A stretch of 64,000 nucleotides of DNA from Flavobacteriaceae bacterium. GTDB lineage: Bacteria; Bacteroidota; Bacteroidia; Flavobacteriales; Flavobacteriaceae. Below are positions 37,699 to 47,208 of the stretch, in pieces. The translations under genes were made by a program, and so were the position numbers. Location: the NCBI GenBank assembly GCA_026710085.1, contig JAPORT010000153.1:4721-68720 (forward strand), given 5' to 3'. The notes beneath the pieces were generated by a model. It ran no database searches and was not told the origin of the DNA. It saw only the letters and a list, made by a program, of their open reading frames with translations. The first letter of the stretch is position 1. Each line of letters opens with the position of its first letter.

Positions 37699-39939
37699 AT
37701 GAAAAACAATATGATTCCTAAAACTTATCGACAAGAAATTGTACAACCCAATGGTGATGTCATCACTTTAGAAACTGGAAAACTAGCCAAACAAGCGGAT
37801 GGTTCTGTCGTGGTAACTTTAAAACACTGCACCATACTAGCTACTGTGGTTTCTTCAAAACAACAAAGTGATGTTGATTTTTTACCCCTTACCGTTGATT
37901 ATAGAGAAAAATTTGCTGCAGCAGGTCGGTTTCCTGGGGGATTTTTTAAAAGAGAAGCCCGTCCTTCAACAGAAGAAATCTTAACCATGCGATTGGTGGA
38001 CCGTATGTTGCGACCATTATTTCCATGGGATTATCATTCTGAGACGCAAGTCATGATTCAATTGATGTCGCATGATGAAGAGGTCATTCCTGATTTTTTG
38101 GCTGGATTAGCAGCTTCTACAGCCATTGCCCTTTCCGATATTCCTTTTGCAGACCGAGTATCAGAAGTTCGTGTGGGAAGAATTGATAATCAATATGTTC
38201 TTAATCCTAGCAAATCACAACTTGCTGATTCGGATATTGATATTATCATTGGAGCGAGTCAAGATTCGGTCATGATGGTTGAAGGAGAGTTTAAAGAGAT
38301 TTCAGAAGCTGAAATGATAGGAGCCATTGATTTTGGACATCAAGCCATCAAAACCCACATTGAAGCTCAGAATGCCCTTGTCAAACAAGTTGGTGAACAA
38401 CCCACTCGCGAATATGAACGATTTGAAGAGAATAAAGATCTAGAATCAGACATCGTGACATCACTTTATGATATCTTTTATGAAATTGCTTCCAAAGGAT
38501 ATTCAAAAAAAGAACGTTCCGAATATTTTGAGCAAGCCAAAGAAGATTATCTATCCAAATTCACTCCCGAAGAAATTGAAGAACAAACCAAACAATTCAG
38601 CCACTACTTAAAAGAAGTGAAGAAAAATGCCGTTCGGGATCTCATGTTGACAAAAGGAAAGAGACTGGATGGTCGAAAATCAACAGATATTCGAGACATC
38701 TGGTGTGAAGTCGATTATTTATACGGCACCCATGGTTCGGCTATCTTTTCTCGAGGAGAAACTCAAGCTCTCGCTACGACGACTCTGGGAACCTCTCGAG
38801 AAGCCAATGTCATCGATATACCGACTTTACAAAGTGAGGAGAAATTTTATTTGCATTATAATTTTCCTCCTTTTTCAACAGGTGAAGCTAGGCCCATCAG
38901 AGGAACCTCAAGGAGAGAAATTGGTCATGGAAATCTTGCTCAAAGGGCATTAAAACATTTAGTACCTCACGAATGTCCTTACACCATACGCGTCGTTTCT
39001 GATGTTTTGGAATCCAATGGATCTTCGTCGATGGCTACAGTCTGCGCTTCGTCCATGGCATTAATGGATGCGGGAATTCAAATCGAAAAAAGTGTTTCGG
39101 GAATTGCCATGGGAATGGTCAGTAAGGAAGATCATTTCATTATTCTTTCAGACATCATCGGGGATGAAGATCACTTAGGAGACATGGATTTTAAAGTAAC
39201 TGGAACGGCTCAAGGGATTACCGCATGTCAAATGGACATCAAAATCGAAGGATTGCGTTTTGAAGTTCTCCAACAAGCACTTGAACAGGCTAGAATTGGA
39301 CGTTTGCATATTCTAGAACAGATGAACCAAGCCATTGAAAAACCTAGAAAGAGTGTTAAAGCTCATGCCCCAAAAATCATTAAAATATCGGTGCCAACTG
39401 ATTTCATCGGTGCTATTATTGGTCCCAGTGGAAAAGTAATCCAAGAAATTCAAAAAGAAACCGAAACGACTATTGTCATCGAAGAAATTGGGGATCAAGG
39501 TATTGTTGAAATTCTAGGAGTCCATCAAGAAAAAATCGATTTGGCCATAAAGAAAATTGAAAACATCACTTTTGTTCCAAAAGAAGGAGAAGTCTACACT
39601 GTAAAAGTCATTAAAATCATTGACTTTGGAGCTGTTGTTGAGTTTGTTCCTGGAAATGAAGTTTTATTGCACATCTCTGAATTAAAGTGGGGGAAAGTTC
39701 ATGATGTTCATTCCGTACTCGAAATCGGTCAAGAAGTTGACGTCAAATACTTAGGCATTGATCCTCGAACAAAAAAAATGAAAGTGTCACGAAGGGTATT
39801 ACTTCCAAAACCCGAAGGCTATCAATCTCACAAGCCTCATCATCGTTCAAATTCAAGTTCTTCTAAATTCAATCATCCAAATAAAAGATCGAACAAAAAC
39901 TACAAACAGTTTCGCAAGCCCTCAAAAAGTGAATCATAA
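37699..39939 (+). CDS. pnp: Polyribonucleotide nucleotidyltransferase (PNPase)
   Basis: 746 residues. Two RNase PH-like domains (about 10-230 and 320-560; [15 protein letters not shown] and [17 protein letters not shown]) flank a helical linker. A KH domain ([11 protein letters not shown], about 565-625) and an S1 domain (about 630-705) follow. A basic, serine- and histidine-rich tail ends the protein. It degrades RNA 3' to 5' by phosphorolysis and can add tails. It follows rpsO as in most bacteria. Confidence 0.97.
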   Translation: MKNNMIPKTYRQEIVQPNGDVITLETGKLAKQADGSVVVTLKHCTILATVVSSKQQSDVDFLPLTVDYREKFAAAGRFPGGFFKREARPSTEEILTMRLVDRMLRPLFPWDYHSETQVMIQLMSHDEEVIPDFLAGLAASTAIALSDIPFADRVSEVRVGRIDNQYVLNPSKSQLADSDIDIIIGASQDSVMMVEGEFKEISEAEMIGAIDFGHQAIKTHIEAQNALVKQVGEQPTREYERFEENKDLESDIVTSLYDIFYEIASKGYSKKERSEYFEQAKEDYLSKFTPEEIEEQTKQFSHYLKEVKKNAVRDLMLTKGKRLDGRKSTDIRDIWCEVDYLYGTHGSAIFSRGETQALATTTLGTSREANVIDIPTLQSEEKFYLHYNFPPFSTGEARPIRGTSRREIGHGNLAQRALKHLVPHECPYTIRVVSDVLESNGSSSMATVCASSMALMDAGIQIEKSVSGIAMGMVSKEDHFIILSDIIGDEDHLGDMDFKVTGTAQGITACQMDIKIEGLRFEVLQQALEQARIGRLHILEQMNQAIEKPRKSVKAHAPKIIKISVPTDFIGAIIGPSGKVIQEIQKETETTIVIEEIGDQGIVEILGVHQEKIDLAIKKIENITFVPKEGEVYTVKVIKIIDFGAVVEFVPGNEVLLHISELKWGKVHDVHSVLEIGQEVDVKYLGIDPRTKKMKVSRRVLLPKPEGYQSHKPHHRSNSSSSKFNHPNKRSNKNYKQFRKPSKSES

Positions 39940-39984
39940 TTGCTTGGTTTTATATGTTCGTAACAGTTCATCGATTTCTAAACA

Positions 39985-40638
39985 ATGCTCGCGCCGCTCA
40001 TTGCACCTTCTATTTTAGCTGCTGATTTTGGATTGCTCAAGCAAGAGTGCGACATGGTCAATGAATCTGCAGCAGATTGGTTTCATTTGGACATCATGGA
40101 TGGCGTTTTTGTTCCCAATCTTTCATTTGGAACACCAGTTGTTAAGTCCATTGCCAAAGCAGCCAAGAAACCACTCGATATTCATTTGATGATGATCGAT
40201 CCCGATCGATATTTAGACTTATTCATTGATTTGGGAGCTAGATTTTTAACGGTTCATTATGAGGCGTGCACTCACCTAAACAGAACCATCAACTACATCC
40301 AATCCAAAGACGTTCAAGCTGGAGTTGCTCTCAACCCTCATACGAATGTTTCCTTATTAGAAGATTTGATTACTGAAATTGATTTAGTCTGCTTGATGAG
40401 TGTCAATCCAGGTTTTGGAGGCCAAAAATTCATTGAATCTACTTACCAAAAAGTAAAACAAACCAAATCTTTAATTGAAAAACATCATGCTTCAACGCTT
40501 ATTGAAATCGATGGTGGGGTGAATGATCAAAACGCCAAAAAATTATATGTAGAAGGCGCTGATGTTCTTGTCGCTGGCAGTCATATCTTTTCATCTTCTG
40601 ACCCACAAAAGACCATCAAACAGTTGAAATATGATTAA
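39985..40638 (+). CDS. rpe: Ribulose-phosphate 3-epimerase
   Basis: 217 residues with a TIM barrel. APSILAADFGLLKQE, the metal-binding HLDIMDGVFVPNLSFG, DIHLMM, MSVNPGFGGQKFI and IEIDGGVN are the Rpe signature. It interconverts ribulose 5-phosphate and xylulose 5-phosphate in the pentose phosphate pathway. It lies 45 bp after pnp. Confidence 0.97.
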   Translation: MLAPLIAPSILAADFGLLKQECDMVNESAADWFHLDIMDGVFVPNLSFGTPVVKSIAKAAKKPLDIHLMMIDPDRYLDLFIDLGARFLTVHYEACTHLNRTINYIQSKDVQAGVALNPHTNVSLLEDLITEIDLVCLMSVNPGFGGQKFIESTYQKVKQTKSLIEKHHASTLIEIDGGVNDQNAKKLYVEGADVLVAGSHIFSSSDPQKTIKQLKYD

Positions 40639-40908
40639 TCGTTTTCGTTTCAATTCTCAAAGTTTTTCTCTCATCATAGTTTCTATATCTGATACTTATT
40701 TGCGTTTTTAAATTATTTTTCCATACGAGGGCATCATCTTTGTCTTTCACAATGCATTAGCTTTATTAAATGGCCATAAGCATAAAATCAAATAGCATAC
40801 AACACAGAACACAAATTGGTAAGAGGCCAAAGCACGATTTGTTTTGGTTGTCGAAGCACATCATAGATATGATCATTCCTGAAGTATCCTTTCAGCTGAA
40901 CAAAATTT
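40639..40908. other. Intergenic, nothing recognised
   Basis: 270 bp between the convergent ends of rpe and the Fic gene. One 62-codon plus-strand frame (40770-40958) overlaps the Fic C-terminus and has no features of a protein. Confidence 0.4.
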
Positions 40909-41733
40909 CTAAAACATCAGGCTTTGATTCAAAGAATCTCTACTTTTTCCTTTTTTGAGATTTTTTCTTAAAAAATCAATTTCATTTTGAAAAAAAAGTG
41001 TTGCTTCATCAAACATGAAATTATATAAACATTGGATATCCTTTGTTTTTCTAGTTTCGTATAAAGCATGAAAATAGTCTTGTCTGTGTTCCATATGAAC
41101 GATTGACATTGGCCAATGGAAATACTTCTGTATGTAATTCATTATCAGTCGACTCAAACGGCCATTTCCATCACGAAACGGATGAATGCTTACTAAATTA
41201 AAGTGTGCTTTATATGAAAATTGATATGTTTCAATGATATCCCCTATTGTTTTAAATTCTTCATTAAACCATTGAACATACTCGTCGATTGCCTTTGGGA
41301 CTTCTTCTGGTGCCATAAATATAGTACGACCAGCCTGTAGTGAAACTGTTCTTAATTTGCCATTCAAAACATCAAAATTTCCATTTCTTGCTTCTTCAGC
41401 AGCAAACGTTCTCAACAGTATTTTCGATGAAAGTCTTTGTAAATCCCCAAGATGTATTGGTATGGTACTCTTTTGTTTCGACATGTCAATAATGTCTTTC
41501 AGTGCTTCATGATGATCTTCTACCATTAAAGAATCATCAAGTTTTTTTCCTTTTGGCGTCAGTCCATATTCTAATAATGTGTTCGTTTCATCAATATTTA
41601 ATTGAGATCCTTCAATTCCTGTGCTATGACAAGAAATAGCGTAAAGATTATATCGATCATAATTAACAATCTTCTCGCTTCGATCAATATATTCCTTAAT
41701 AAGTTTTTTGAATTTTAACTTTGAGAAACTCAA
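40909..41733 (-). CDS. Fic-domain AMP-transferase with N-terminal inhibitory motif
   Basis: 274 residues. The Fic core motif HPFRDGNGRLSR begins at residue 184 and is complete, including the catalytic His and the anion-binding loop. STGIEG at residues 37-42 matches the [S/T]xxxE[G/N] inhibitory helix, placed N-terminally as in class II Fic proteins, so the enzyme is probably self-inhibited. Fic proteins usually AMPylate target proteins. The start must be TTG at 41733: a stop codon precedes it directly and no ATG lies before the inhibitory motif. A TAATTTTG element 27 bp upstream supports this start. Confidence 0.88.
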   Translation of the reverse strand: MSFSKLKFKKLIKEYIDRSEKIVNYDRYNLYAISCHSTGIEGSQLNIDETNTLLEYGLTPKGKKLDDSLMVEDHHEALKDIIDMSKQKSTIPIHLGDLQRLSSKILLRTFAAEEARNGNFDVLNGKLRTVSLQAGRTIFMAPEEVPKAIDEYVQWFNEEFKTIGDIIETYQFSYKAHFNLVSIHPFRDGNGRLSRLIMNYIQKYFHWPMSIVHMEHRQDYFHALYETRKTKDIQCLYNFMFDEATLFFQNEIDFLRKNLKKGKSRDSLNQSLMF

Positions 41734-41760
41734 CTATCTATTTGGTAACAATATTTTTCG

Positions 41761-41768
41761 CAAAATTA
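41761..41768 (-). promoter_or_regulatory. Possible promoter -7 element of the Fic gene
   Basis: The minus strand reads TAATTTTG (TAnnTTTG), giving a predicted leader of about 20 nt before the TTG start. Confidence 0.4.
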
Positions 41769-41924
41769 AATTGTTTTCTTTCAGTCGATATGAATAACTT
41801 TCATTCTACTCCCAAAATATTGCTTCAGTGAAGCCATAATCTAACCATCTCTAAGCGGTATCTCTAGCTCTCTTGTCAACGAATTTCAAGTTAAAATAAC
41901 TTGGCTTTCAATATTACTAAATTC

Positions 41925-41948
41925 AACCCTCGAACGTAAGGGTTTTTT
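41925..41948 (+). terminator. Hairpin with T-run on the plus strand
   Basis: AACCCT and AGGGTT pair across an 8-nt loop and are followed by a run of six T (two of them in the stem) and more pyrimidines, the form of a rho-independent terminator read on the plus strand. The nearest plus-strand gene upstream is rpe, more than 1.2 kb away. It may instead block antisense transcription into the tRNA and division genes. Confidence 0.35.
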
Positions 41949-41974
41949 CTCTTTGTGTTTCTGCTACTCTAGAA

Positions 41975-42051
41975 TGGTGACCTAGGGAGGATTCGAACCC
42001 CCAACCCTCAGAGCCGAAATCTGATATTCTATCCAGTTGAACTACTAGGCC
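41975..42051 (-). tRNA. tRNA-Arg (anticodon UCG)
   Basis: 77 nt with encoded CCA. The acceptor stem pairs GGCCTAG with CTAGGTC (one G-U). The D stem is GTTC/GAAT, the anticodon stem TCAGA/TCTGA, and the loop TTTCGGC with anticodon TCG, reading CGA. The T stem GGGGG/CCTCC encloses TTCGAAT. A TAAATTTG promoter element lies 12 bp upstream. Confidence 0.95.
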
Positions 42052-42368
42052 TATTGGCACCCCAAATTTAGAACAACTCATTCAGTTATCATTTTCAAAT
42101 CCTTGTCTGTTATCTTGAATAACTAGATATCAACATTTCGATAACGATCTAGTGCGACAATTAAAATTCATAGTCAATGGCTTGATTGGAAGGTTATTGA
42201 GGTCCATTCAAGTGTTTCCTATCGATTGTGCTATGTCGTCATATTATCCTAAGCTATTTGTTTGAAACGAATCTAAAGAATGGGAGTGAATCATTTTCCT
42301 TAAATACCTCATTTCGAAACAAGTTGTTGCTGCACTAGATCGTTGAACATGGCATTTGGTTTTTAGCA
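42052..42368. other. Intergenic between ftsZ and tRNA-Arg
   Basis: 317 bp downstream of the division cluster. Apart from the tRNA promoter element I see no gene. In many Bacteroidota a GatB/YqeY-domain gene follows ftsZ; it is absent here. Confidence 0.5.
42063..42070 (-). promoter_or_regulatory. tRNA-Arg promoter -7 element
   Basis: The minus strand reads TAAATTTG (TAnnTTTG). The predicted start is about 5 nt before the mature tRNA 5' end. Confidence 0.5.
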
Positions 42369-43892
42369 TTAATCTTCGAAATAAAATTCATTTTCATCCT
42401 TAGTTTTCAGTTCTTTTTTTTCTTTTTTAATTTCAGATTTGGATACAAATTCTATTTCACTAGTGGGTTCCATATCATCAATTAAGGTCGTGATTTCTAT
42501 ATCTTCTGCCTTTTTTTCATCTTCATAGAAGAAAGGAATGGTTATAGGATTTGGGTTTTCTGATTTGCCTTTGGTTTTTCCTGTCTCTAATTTCTTTTTA
42601 ATGATCTCGTCCTCTTTTGATTGATTCTCTAATTCAGGTCTTTCAGAAGTTTTTGATTCAATTTCTTGTTGATTAGAATTTTCTATATCGACAGGTTCAC
42701 GATTCTGATCATCGTTCAGTTTTTCTTGATCTGTTTCTAATTCATCTTGAGGAACCACTTCACTTGCTCGATGATTCATAACCGATTCCTTTTGAAAGTT
42801 CACGGAACCTTTGTCATCATTTAATCCTAACTCAAAATAGGGATCCTTAAATACTTGTTTGATGTCAAAATCCTTTTCTAATTCGAAATTGACTTCTTCT
42901 TGAATAGTCGCTTTTTCATATCCAGAACCAATCAACGTAATGGAAATTTCCTCCTCTAAATTTTCATCAGAGCCGACTCCGATAAAGTAATTGATTTTTT
43001 TTCCAGCCTCATGATTGATATAGGATGTTATCGTTTCCATTTCATTAATAGTTAAGTCAAAATCTTTAGAAATGACCAATAGCAATGCTTCTTCGACATC
43101 TTTCACAAAACTTTCTGCCAACAATGGGTTATTCAGAGCATCAGTGATGGCTTTTTTCGTTCGATCTTTTCCAGATGATTCTCCATACCCTATAAATGAT
43201 TGACCCTGGGAATTCAATACTGATTTCAAATCTTGTAAATCGATATTGACTCTAAAATTTTGAGTCAATACATTCAAAATGCATTTGGTTGTTTTAATTA
43301 AAATCTCATCCGACTTATCAAACGCATCACTCATGGTTAAATCACCAAAACGGTCTTTCAATACATTATTTCGAAGCACCAATAATGAATCAAAATTTTC
43401 ACTTAATTCTTTCAAACCTTTTTTAGCAATATTCAACCGTTTTGGACCTTCAAAGTCAAAAGGAAAAGTCACAATGGCAATAGTCAAAATACTTTTACTT
43501 CGCAACATTTTAGCAATGACGGGGAGAGCTCCCGTCCCAGTACCTCCACCCATTCCAGCAGTTAAAATGACTACTTTAGTTCTTGATTCAGCAATTTGTT
43601 CTAATTCAGAAAGTGATTCTTCAGCAGCTTTTTTTCCAACTTGAGGATCACCACCTGCACCAGTCCCATAAGTTAACTGAACCCCCAATTGAAATTTATT
43701 GGGTACAGAACTGCTTTCTAGTGCTTGAGAATCCGTATTACAAATAACCAAATCCGTATTTTCAAGATTTAACCGATGTAGATGGTTGACCGAATTAGAA
43801 CCACAACCACCGATACCAACTATTTTTACTTGATTCGATAAGGTTTTCGGTAAAATAAATTCGATTTCTGTATTAGAATATGGTGCCTGCAT
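42369..43892 (-). CDS. ftsZ: Cell division protein FtsZ with long charged C-terminal linker
   Basis: 507 residues, longer than the roughly 380 of E. coli. The tubulin-like core has GIGGCGSNSVNHL, the GTP-binding GGGTGTG at 115-121 and the catalytic T7 loop NIDLQD at 216-221. From about residue 335 a Glu/Lys/Asp-rich, low-complexity linker of about 170 residues runs to the tip ENEFYFED. The usual GIPAFLR-type tail is not recognisable. FtsZ polymerises into the division ring and recruits FtsA. Last gene of the dcw cluster. Confidence 0.96.
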   Translation of the reverse strand: MQAPYSNTEIEFILPKTLSNQVKIVGIGGCGSNSVNHLHRLNLENTDLVICNTDSQALESSSVPNKFQLGVQLTYGTGAGGDPQVGKKAAEESLSELEQIAESRTKVVILTAGMGGGTGTGALPVIAKMLRSKSILTIAIVTFPFDFEGPKRLNIAKKGLKELSENFDSLLVLRNNVLKDRFGDLTMSDAFDKSDEILIKTTKCILNVLTQNFRVNIDLQDLKSVLNSQGQSFIGYGESSGKDRTKKAITDALNNPLLAESFVKDVEEALLLVISKDFDLTINEMETITSYINHEAGKKINYFIGVGSDENLEEEISITLIGSGYEKATIQEEVNFELEKDFDIKQVFKDPYFELGLNDDKGSVNFQKESVMNHRASEVVPQDELETDQEKLNDDQNREPVDIENSNQQEIESKTSERPELENQSKEDEIIKKKLETGKTKGKSENPNPITIPFFYEDEKKAEDIEITTLIDDMEPTSEIEFVSKSEIKKEKKELKTKDENEFYFED

Positions 43893-43908
43893 TTTTATCT
43901 TTTGAATT

Positions 43909-45159
43909 TTAAACTTGTTCGATTAATTGGGATATTTTTTCTTCTAGTATCACGGTGTAGTGCTTTTTACTTCGTTTTCTTTTGGGTTTCGAATCATGAT
44001 GAAATAAGGCTTCGTTTAATAAACCAATTGCCGTTGAATATATTGGACTATCTAAATTGAATTTTTCTTGCGCGGCCAATAGATGGGATGGTTGACCAAT
44101 TTTCGTTTCCATATGAGTGTGAAATTCAAAAAATGGAACAACATGGTTTAATAGGGAACCTCCCCCAGTTAGTACAATTCCACTTATGAGCGCTTTTTGT
44201 GGATTTTCCATTCCACAGTGTTCTATTTCATACACAATTTCTTGAATGATCTTTCTTAATCTTTTTTCAATCACTTCAGCTAAATGCTTGATTGAAATTT
44301 TTAATTCTTTTCGTCCCTTGAATGGGGGTAAAATGACGTTTCGATTTTCTCTAACTGCTATTGGGGTTGCACTACCTACTTTTTTCTTTAAAGCTTCTGC
44401 CTGATGAAACAATATTTTAAACTCTTCTTGAATGTCTTTCGTGATGAGCACGCCACCCATAGGAATCACTGCATTATGCCTGATAAATCCATCCTTAAAA
44501 ACGGCAATATCCGTGGTTCCCCCTCCAATATCGACAAGCACCACCCCATTATGTCGCTCTTGATCTGAAAGAATGGCTGCGGAGGAAGCTAAAGGTTCTA
44601 AAGTCAACCCAATTAATTTGAGTTTGGAATCTAAAATAGACCTTCCAACATTTTTAATAGCTGCAATTTTGCCTAAGACAAGATGATAATTGACCACTAA
44701 ATCAGAACCGCATAATCCAATGGGATTCATCGTTGATTGTCCATCGACAATGTATTGTTGCGGTAAAATATTGAGAATCTGATTCCCAGGCTGCATTGGT
44801 AATGCAGTAACATCATTAATCATTTGATTGAGCTCATACTCTTGAATGGACTTTTCTGGTTTATGCCTTTTTAATGATTTAGAATGTTGTAAACTTTCAA
44901 TATACTGACCGGCGATTCCAGCCAAAACTTCATTGAAGATGATCCCGCAACTTTTACTTGCGTTTTCGACTGCGATACAAATCGAATTAATGCTTTGCGC
45001 CATATCACTAATCATCCCATTTTGAACCCCTAAACTTTCGGTTTTACCAAAACCAACTATTTCAATTTTACCTTTCATGTTTCTTTTGCCGATAAGCACA
45101 ACAACTTTGGTAGTTCCTATATCTAATCCAACCGCAATTTCTCTATTTTTTTTAGCCAT
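43909..45159 (-). CDS. ftsA: Cell division protein FtsA
   Basis: 416 residues, actin-like fold. AVGLDIGTTKVVVLIG (phosphate 1), GVVLVDIGGGTTDIAVFKDG (phosphate 2) and SGIVLTGGGSLLNHV (adenosine) are the ATP-binding motifs. It tethers FtsZ to the membrane; the basic C-terminal end (KPKRKRSKKHYTVI and the following helix) is the likely membrane anchor. It overlaps ftsQ by 8 bp and precedes ftsZ by 16 bp. Confidence 0.96.
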   Translation of the reverse strand: MAKKNREIAVGLDIGTTKVVVLIGKRNMKGKIEIVGFGKTESLGVQNGMISDMAQSINSICIAVENASKSCGIIFNEVLAGIAGQYIESLQHSKSLKRHKPEKSIQEYELNQMINDVTALPMQPGNQILNILPQQYIVDGQSTMNPIGLCGSDLVVNYHLVLGKIAAIKNVGRSILDSKLKLIGLTLEPLASSAAILSDQERHNGVVLVDIGGGTTDIAVFKDGFIRHNAVIPMGGVLITKDIQEEFKILFHQAEALKKKVGSATPIAVRENRNVILPPFKGRKELKISIKHLAEVIEKRLRKIIQEIVYEIEHCGMENPQKALISGIVLTGGGSLLNHVVPFFEFHTHMETKIGQPSHLLAAQEKFNLDSPIYSTAIGLLNEALFHHDSKPKRKRSKKHYTVILEEKISQLIEQV

Positions 45160-45874
45160 TTTGATTTTTAACCAATACTTGATTGTTGTATTCTAAATTT
45201 ATTTCTTGATAATCTTTCATGCGTGGTTTTGAAGTATAATAAACACAGAATACTTTCAACTTTCCTAATTTATTTCTCAGATTTTTATTTGATCCAAGAA
45301 AAATCTCAAACGGATAGGATTTCATTTTCATTTTATATTGCCCACTTTCTTCAGAAATCCAATCCAATTCTTTACTGAGGAAATCATCTTGAAGAAGACA
45401 TTGAAATAATTTTGTGATTTCCAATTTATTCTCTTGCCTCATCGACCCTAGATACTTTGGAATTTCTGTTTTGAACTTTAAAATATTATCAATATCAACA
45501 CCGTATTGATCAACAAAATAATTTTCACCATCAAGAACCTGGAAAAGTGGTTTCCTCGAACGAACCGAAACTCCTAAAATCCCATCGGGATACAAAAAAA
45601 CCTCTGCTTGTTCCACACCATTAATTTTATTTAAATGAGTTTCAATAGAAGATAACTTCACATCTTCAAGCAAAACCTTTTTATTTTGAAATTGCTCAAT
45701 TTCATTGATAGATTTTTTTATAGTAGCATTCGTTAATAAACCAAATGGATCATCCATATCAATTAAGACCCCAGCCACATGTCTCGAAGCATTTCGATTA
45801 TTTGAAAAAATCGAACTAAAAACAACCATAACAATGAAAAACAAAAGCACAATAACCTTTAAATCGAATTTCAT
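45152..45874 (-). CDS. ftsQ: Cell division protein FtsQ
   Basis: 240 residues: a short cytoplasmic start, one membrane segment (VIVLLFFIVMVVFSSIF) and a periplasmic part with a POTRA-like and beta domain (VEQAEVFLYPDGILGVSVRS, FFVDQYGVD-like text). Sequence is weakly conserved, but position between murC and ftsA is standard. It links the FtsZ ring to septal synthesis through FtsL/FtsB-type partners. Overlaps murC by 4 bp. Confidence 0.88.
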   Translation of the reverse strand: MKFDLKVIVLLFFIVMVVFSSIFSNNRNASRHVAGVLIDMDDPFGLLTNATIKKSINEIEQFQNKKVLLEDVKLSSIETHLNKINGVEQAEVFLYPDGILGVSVRSRKPLFQVLDGENYFVDQYGVDIDNILKFKTEIPKYLGSMRQENKLEITKLFQCLLQDDFLSKELDWISEESGQYKMKMKSYPFEIFLGSNKNLRNKLGKLKVFCVYYTSKPRMKDYQEINLEYNNQVLVKNQNG

Positions 45875-47208
45875 ATCGAATGCTTTAATCGTTTGATTAC
45901 TTTTTGATACTCTAATCCAATATCTCCAGCTCCCAAAAACAAAATAACTTCAGCATCAGTTGATTGAATCCATTGTTCAATGTCTTTTTTAGCAATTAAT
46001 GATTTCTGGGCATTTTCAATTTTATCTAGCAATGCATGAGAATGAATCCCTTTAATTGCTTGTTCTCGAGCAGGATAAATATCCAAAAGAATCACTTGAT
46101 CAAACTTTGACAACACTTTTGCGAAATCATCCATGAAATCTCGAGTACGAGTATACAAATGGGGTTGAAAAATCACACAACTCTTTTTTGAATTATAAAA
46201 ATGATTGATGGATTGATAGACCGCGTTGAGTTCGCTAGGATGATGTGCATAATCATCAATAAATACCACAGAATCAATCATTTCAACATGCATTCTACGT
46301 TCAATTCCTTTAAAGTTTTTAATGGATTGCATCACTTTGTCCATGGGACATGTTAACTGGTCTATAGCAGCAATAGCACACATCAAATTACTCAAATTAT
46401 GCTTTCCTATTTGGTGAAATTCAATCCCATAGTAATCTTTAGAAGGAGTGTGGATGTTCAGTTTATAGCCAGTTGGAGTTTGCTCTATGTCCATTGGATA
46501 ATAATCAGCTTGCTGATTGAAACCATACGTAGTTCCCTGAATTTCAAGGCCGTAATTTACAATGCATTGTTGTTTGATTTGAGATGAGAATTGAACAAAA
46601 CTATTTTTCAATTCTTGATGTGTTTTATAAATGTCTAGATGATCTGCATCCATGGAGGTAATGCATCCTATGGTCGGGAATAAATAAAGAAACGAACGAT
46701 CAAATTCATCTGCTTCAACCACCACCACATCATCCCCCCTATCGATAAAATTGGTTTTGTATTGGCTGATGATACCGCCAACAAATGCAGATAACGGGAT
46801 TTTAGCCTCTAACAGTAAATGAGTGATCAAGCTCGATGTTGAAGTTTTACCATGAGTGCCTGCCACAGCAATCATAGGCATTTTTTGAGATAATTTTCCC
46901 AAAAGAGCAGCTCGTTTGATGATATTATTGCCAACTTGAATAAAATAGTTTAATTGTTGATGCTGTTTGGGAACTGCTGGTGTATACACTACTGTAACAT
47001 CAGGCCCTATGAAACCAGAGGGAATATCGGAGACATCAGAGGAATATGTGATTGGAATACCCGACTGTGCCAACTTTTCTGTAATGGAACTTGGTGTTAA
47101 GTCATATCCCGCAACCGGACATCCTCTTTGTTTGAGATATCCTGCCAATCCAGACATGCCTATCCCTCCGATACCTATGAAATAATACTTTTGATTGGAA
47201 TCAATCAT
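45871..47208 (-). CDS. murC: UDP-N-acetylmuramate--L-alanine ligase
   Basis: 445 residues in three Mur-ligase domains: N-terminal IGIGGIGMSGLAGYLKQRG (UDP binding), central ATP site AVAGTHGKTSTSSL, and a C-terminal domain with DDYAHHPSEL. It adds L-alanine to UDP-MurNAc in the cytoplasm. It overlaps murG and ftsQ by 4 bp each. Confidence 0.97.
   Translation of the reverse strand: MIDSNQKYYFIGIGGIGMSGLAGYLKQRGCPVAGYDLTPSSITEKLAQSGIPITYSSDVSDIPSGFIGPDVTVVYTPAVPKQHQQLNYFIQVGNNIIKRAALLGKLSQKMPMIAVAGTHGKTSTSSLITHLLLEAKIPLSAFVGGIISQYKTNFIDRGDDVVVVEADEFDRSFLYLFPTIGCITSMDADHLDIYKTHQELKNSFVQFSSQIKQQCIVNYGLEIQGTTYGFNQQADYYPMDIEQTPTGYKLNIHTPSKDYYGIEFHQIGKHNLSNLMCAIAAIDQLTCPMDKVMQSIKNFKGIERRMHVEMIDSVVFIDDYAHHPSELNAVYQSINHFYNSKKSCVIFQPHLYTRTRDFMDDFAKVLSKFDQVILLDIYPAREQAIKGIHSHALLDKIENAQKSLIAKKDIEQWIQSTDAEVILFLGAGDIGLEYQKVIKRLKHSI

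Noticed and set aside
41925..41944. The hairpin near the tRNA as a degraded second tRNA T-arm
   Set aside because: The minus strand shows a TTCGA-like loop, but no acceptor, D or anticodon arm can be found beside it.
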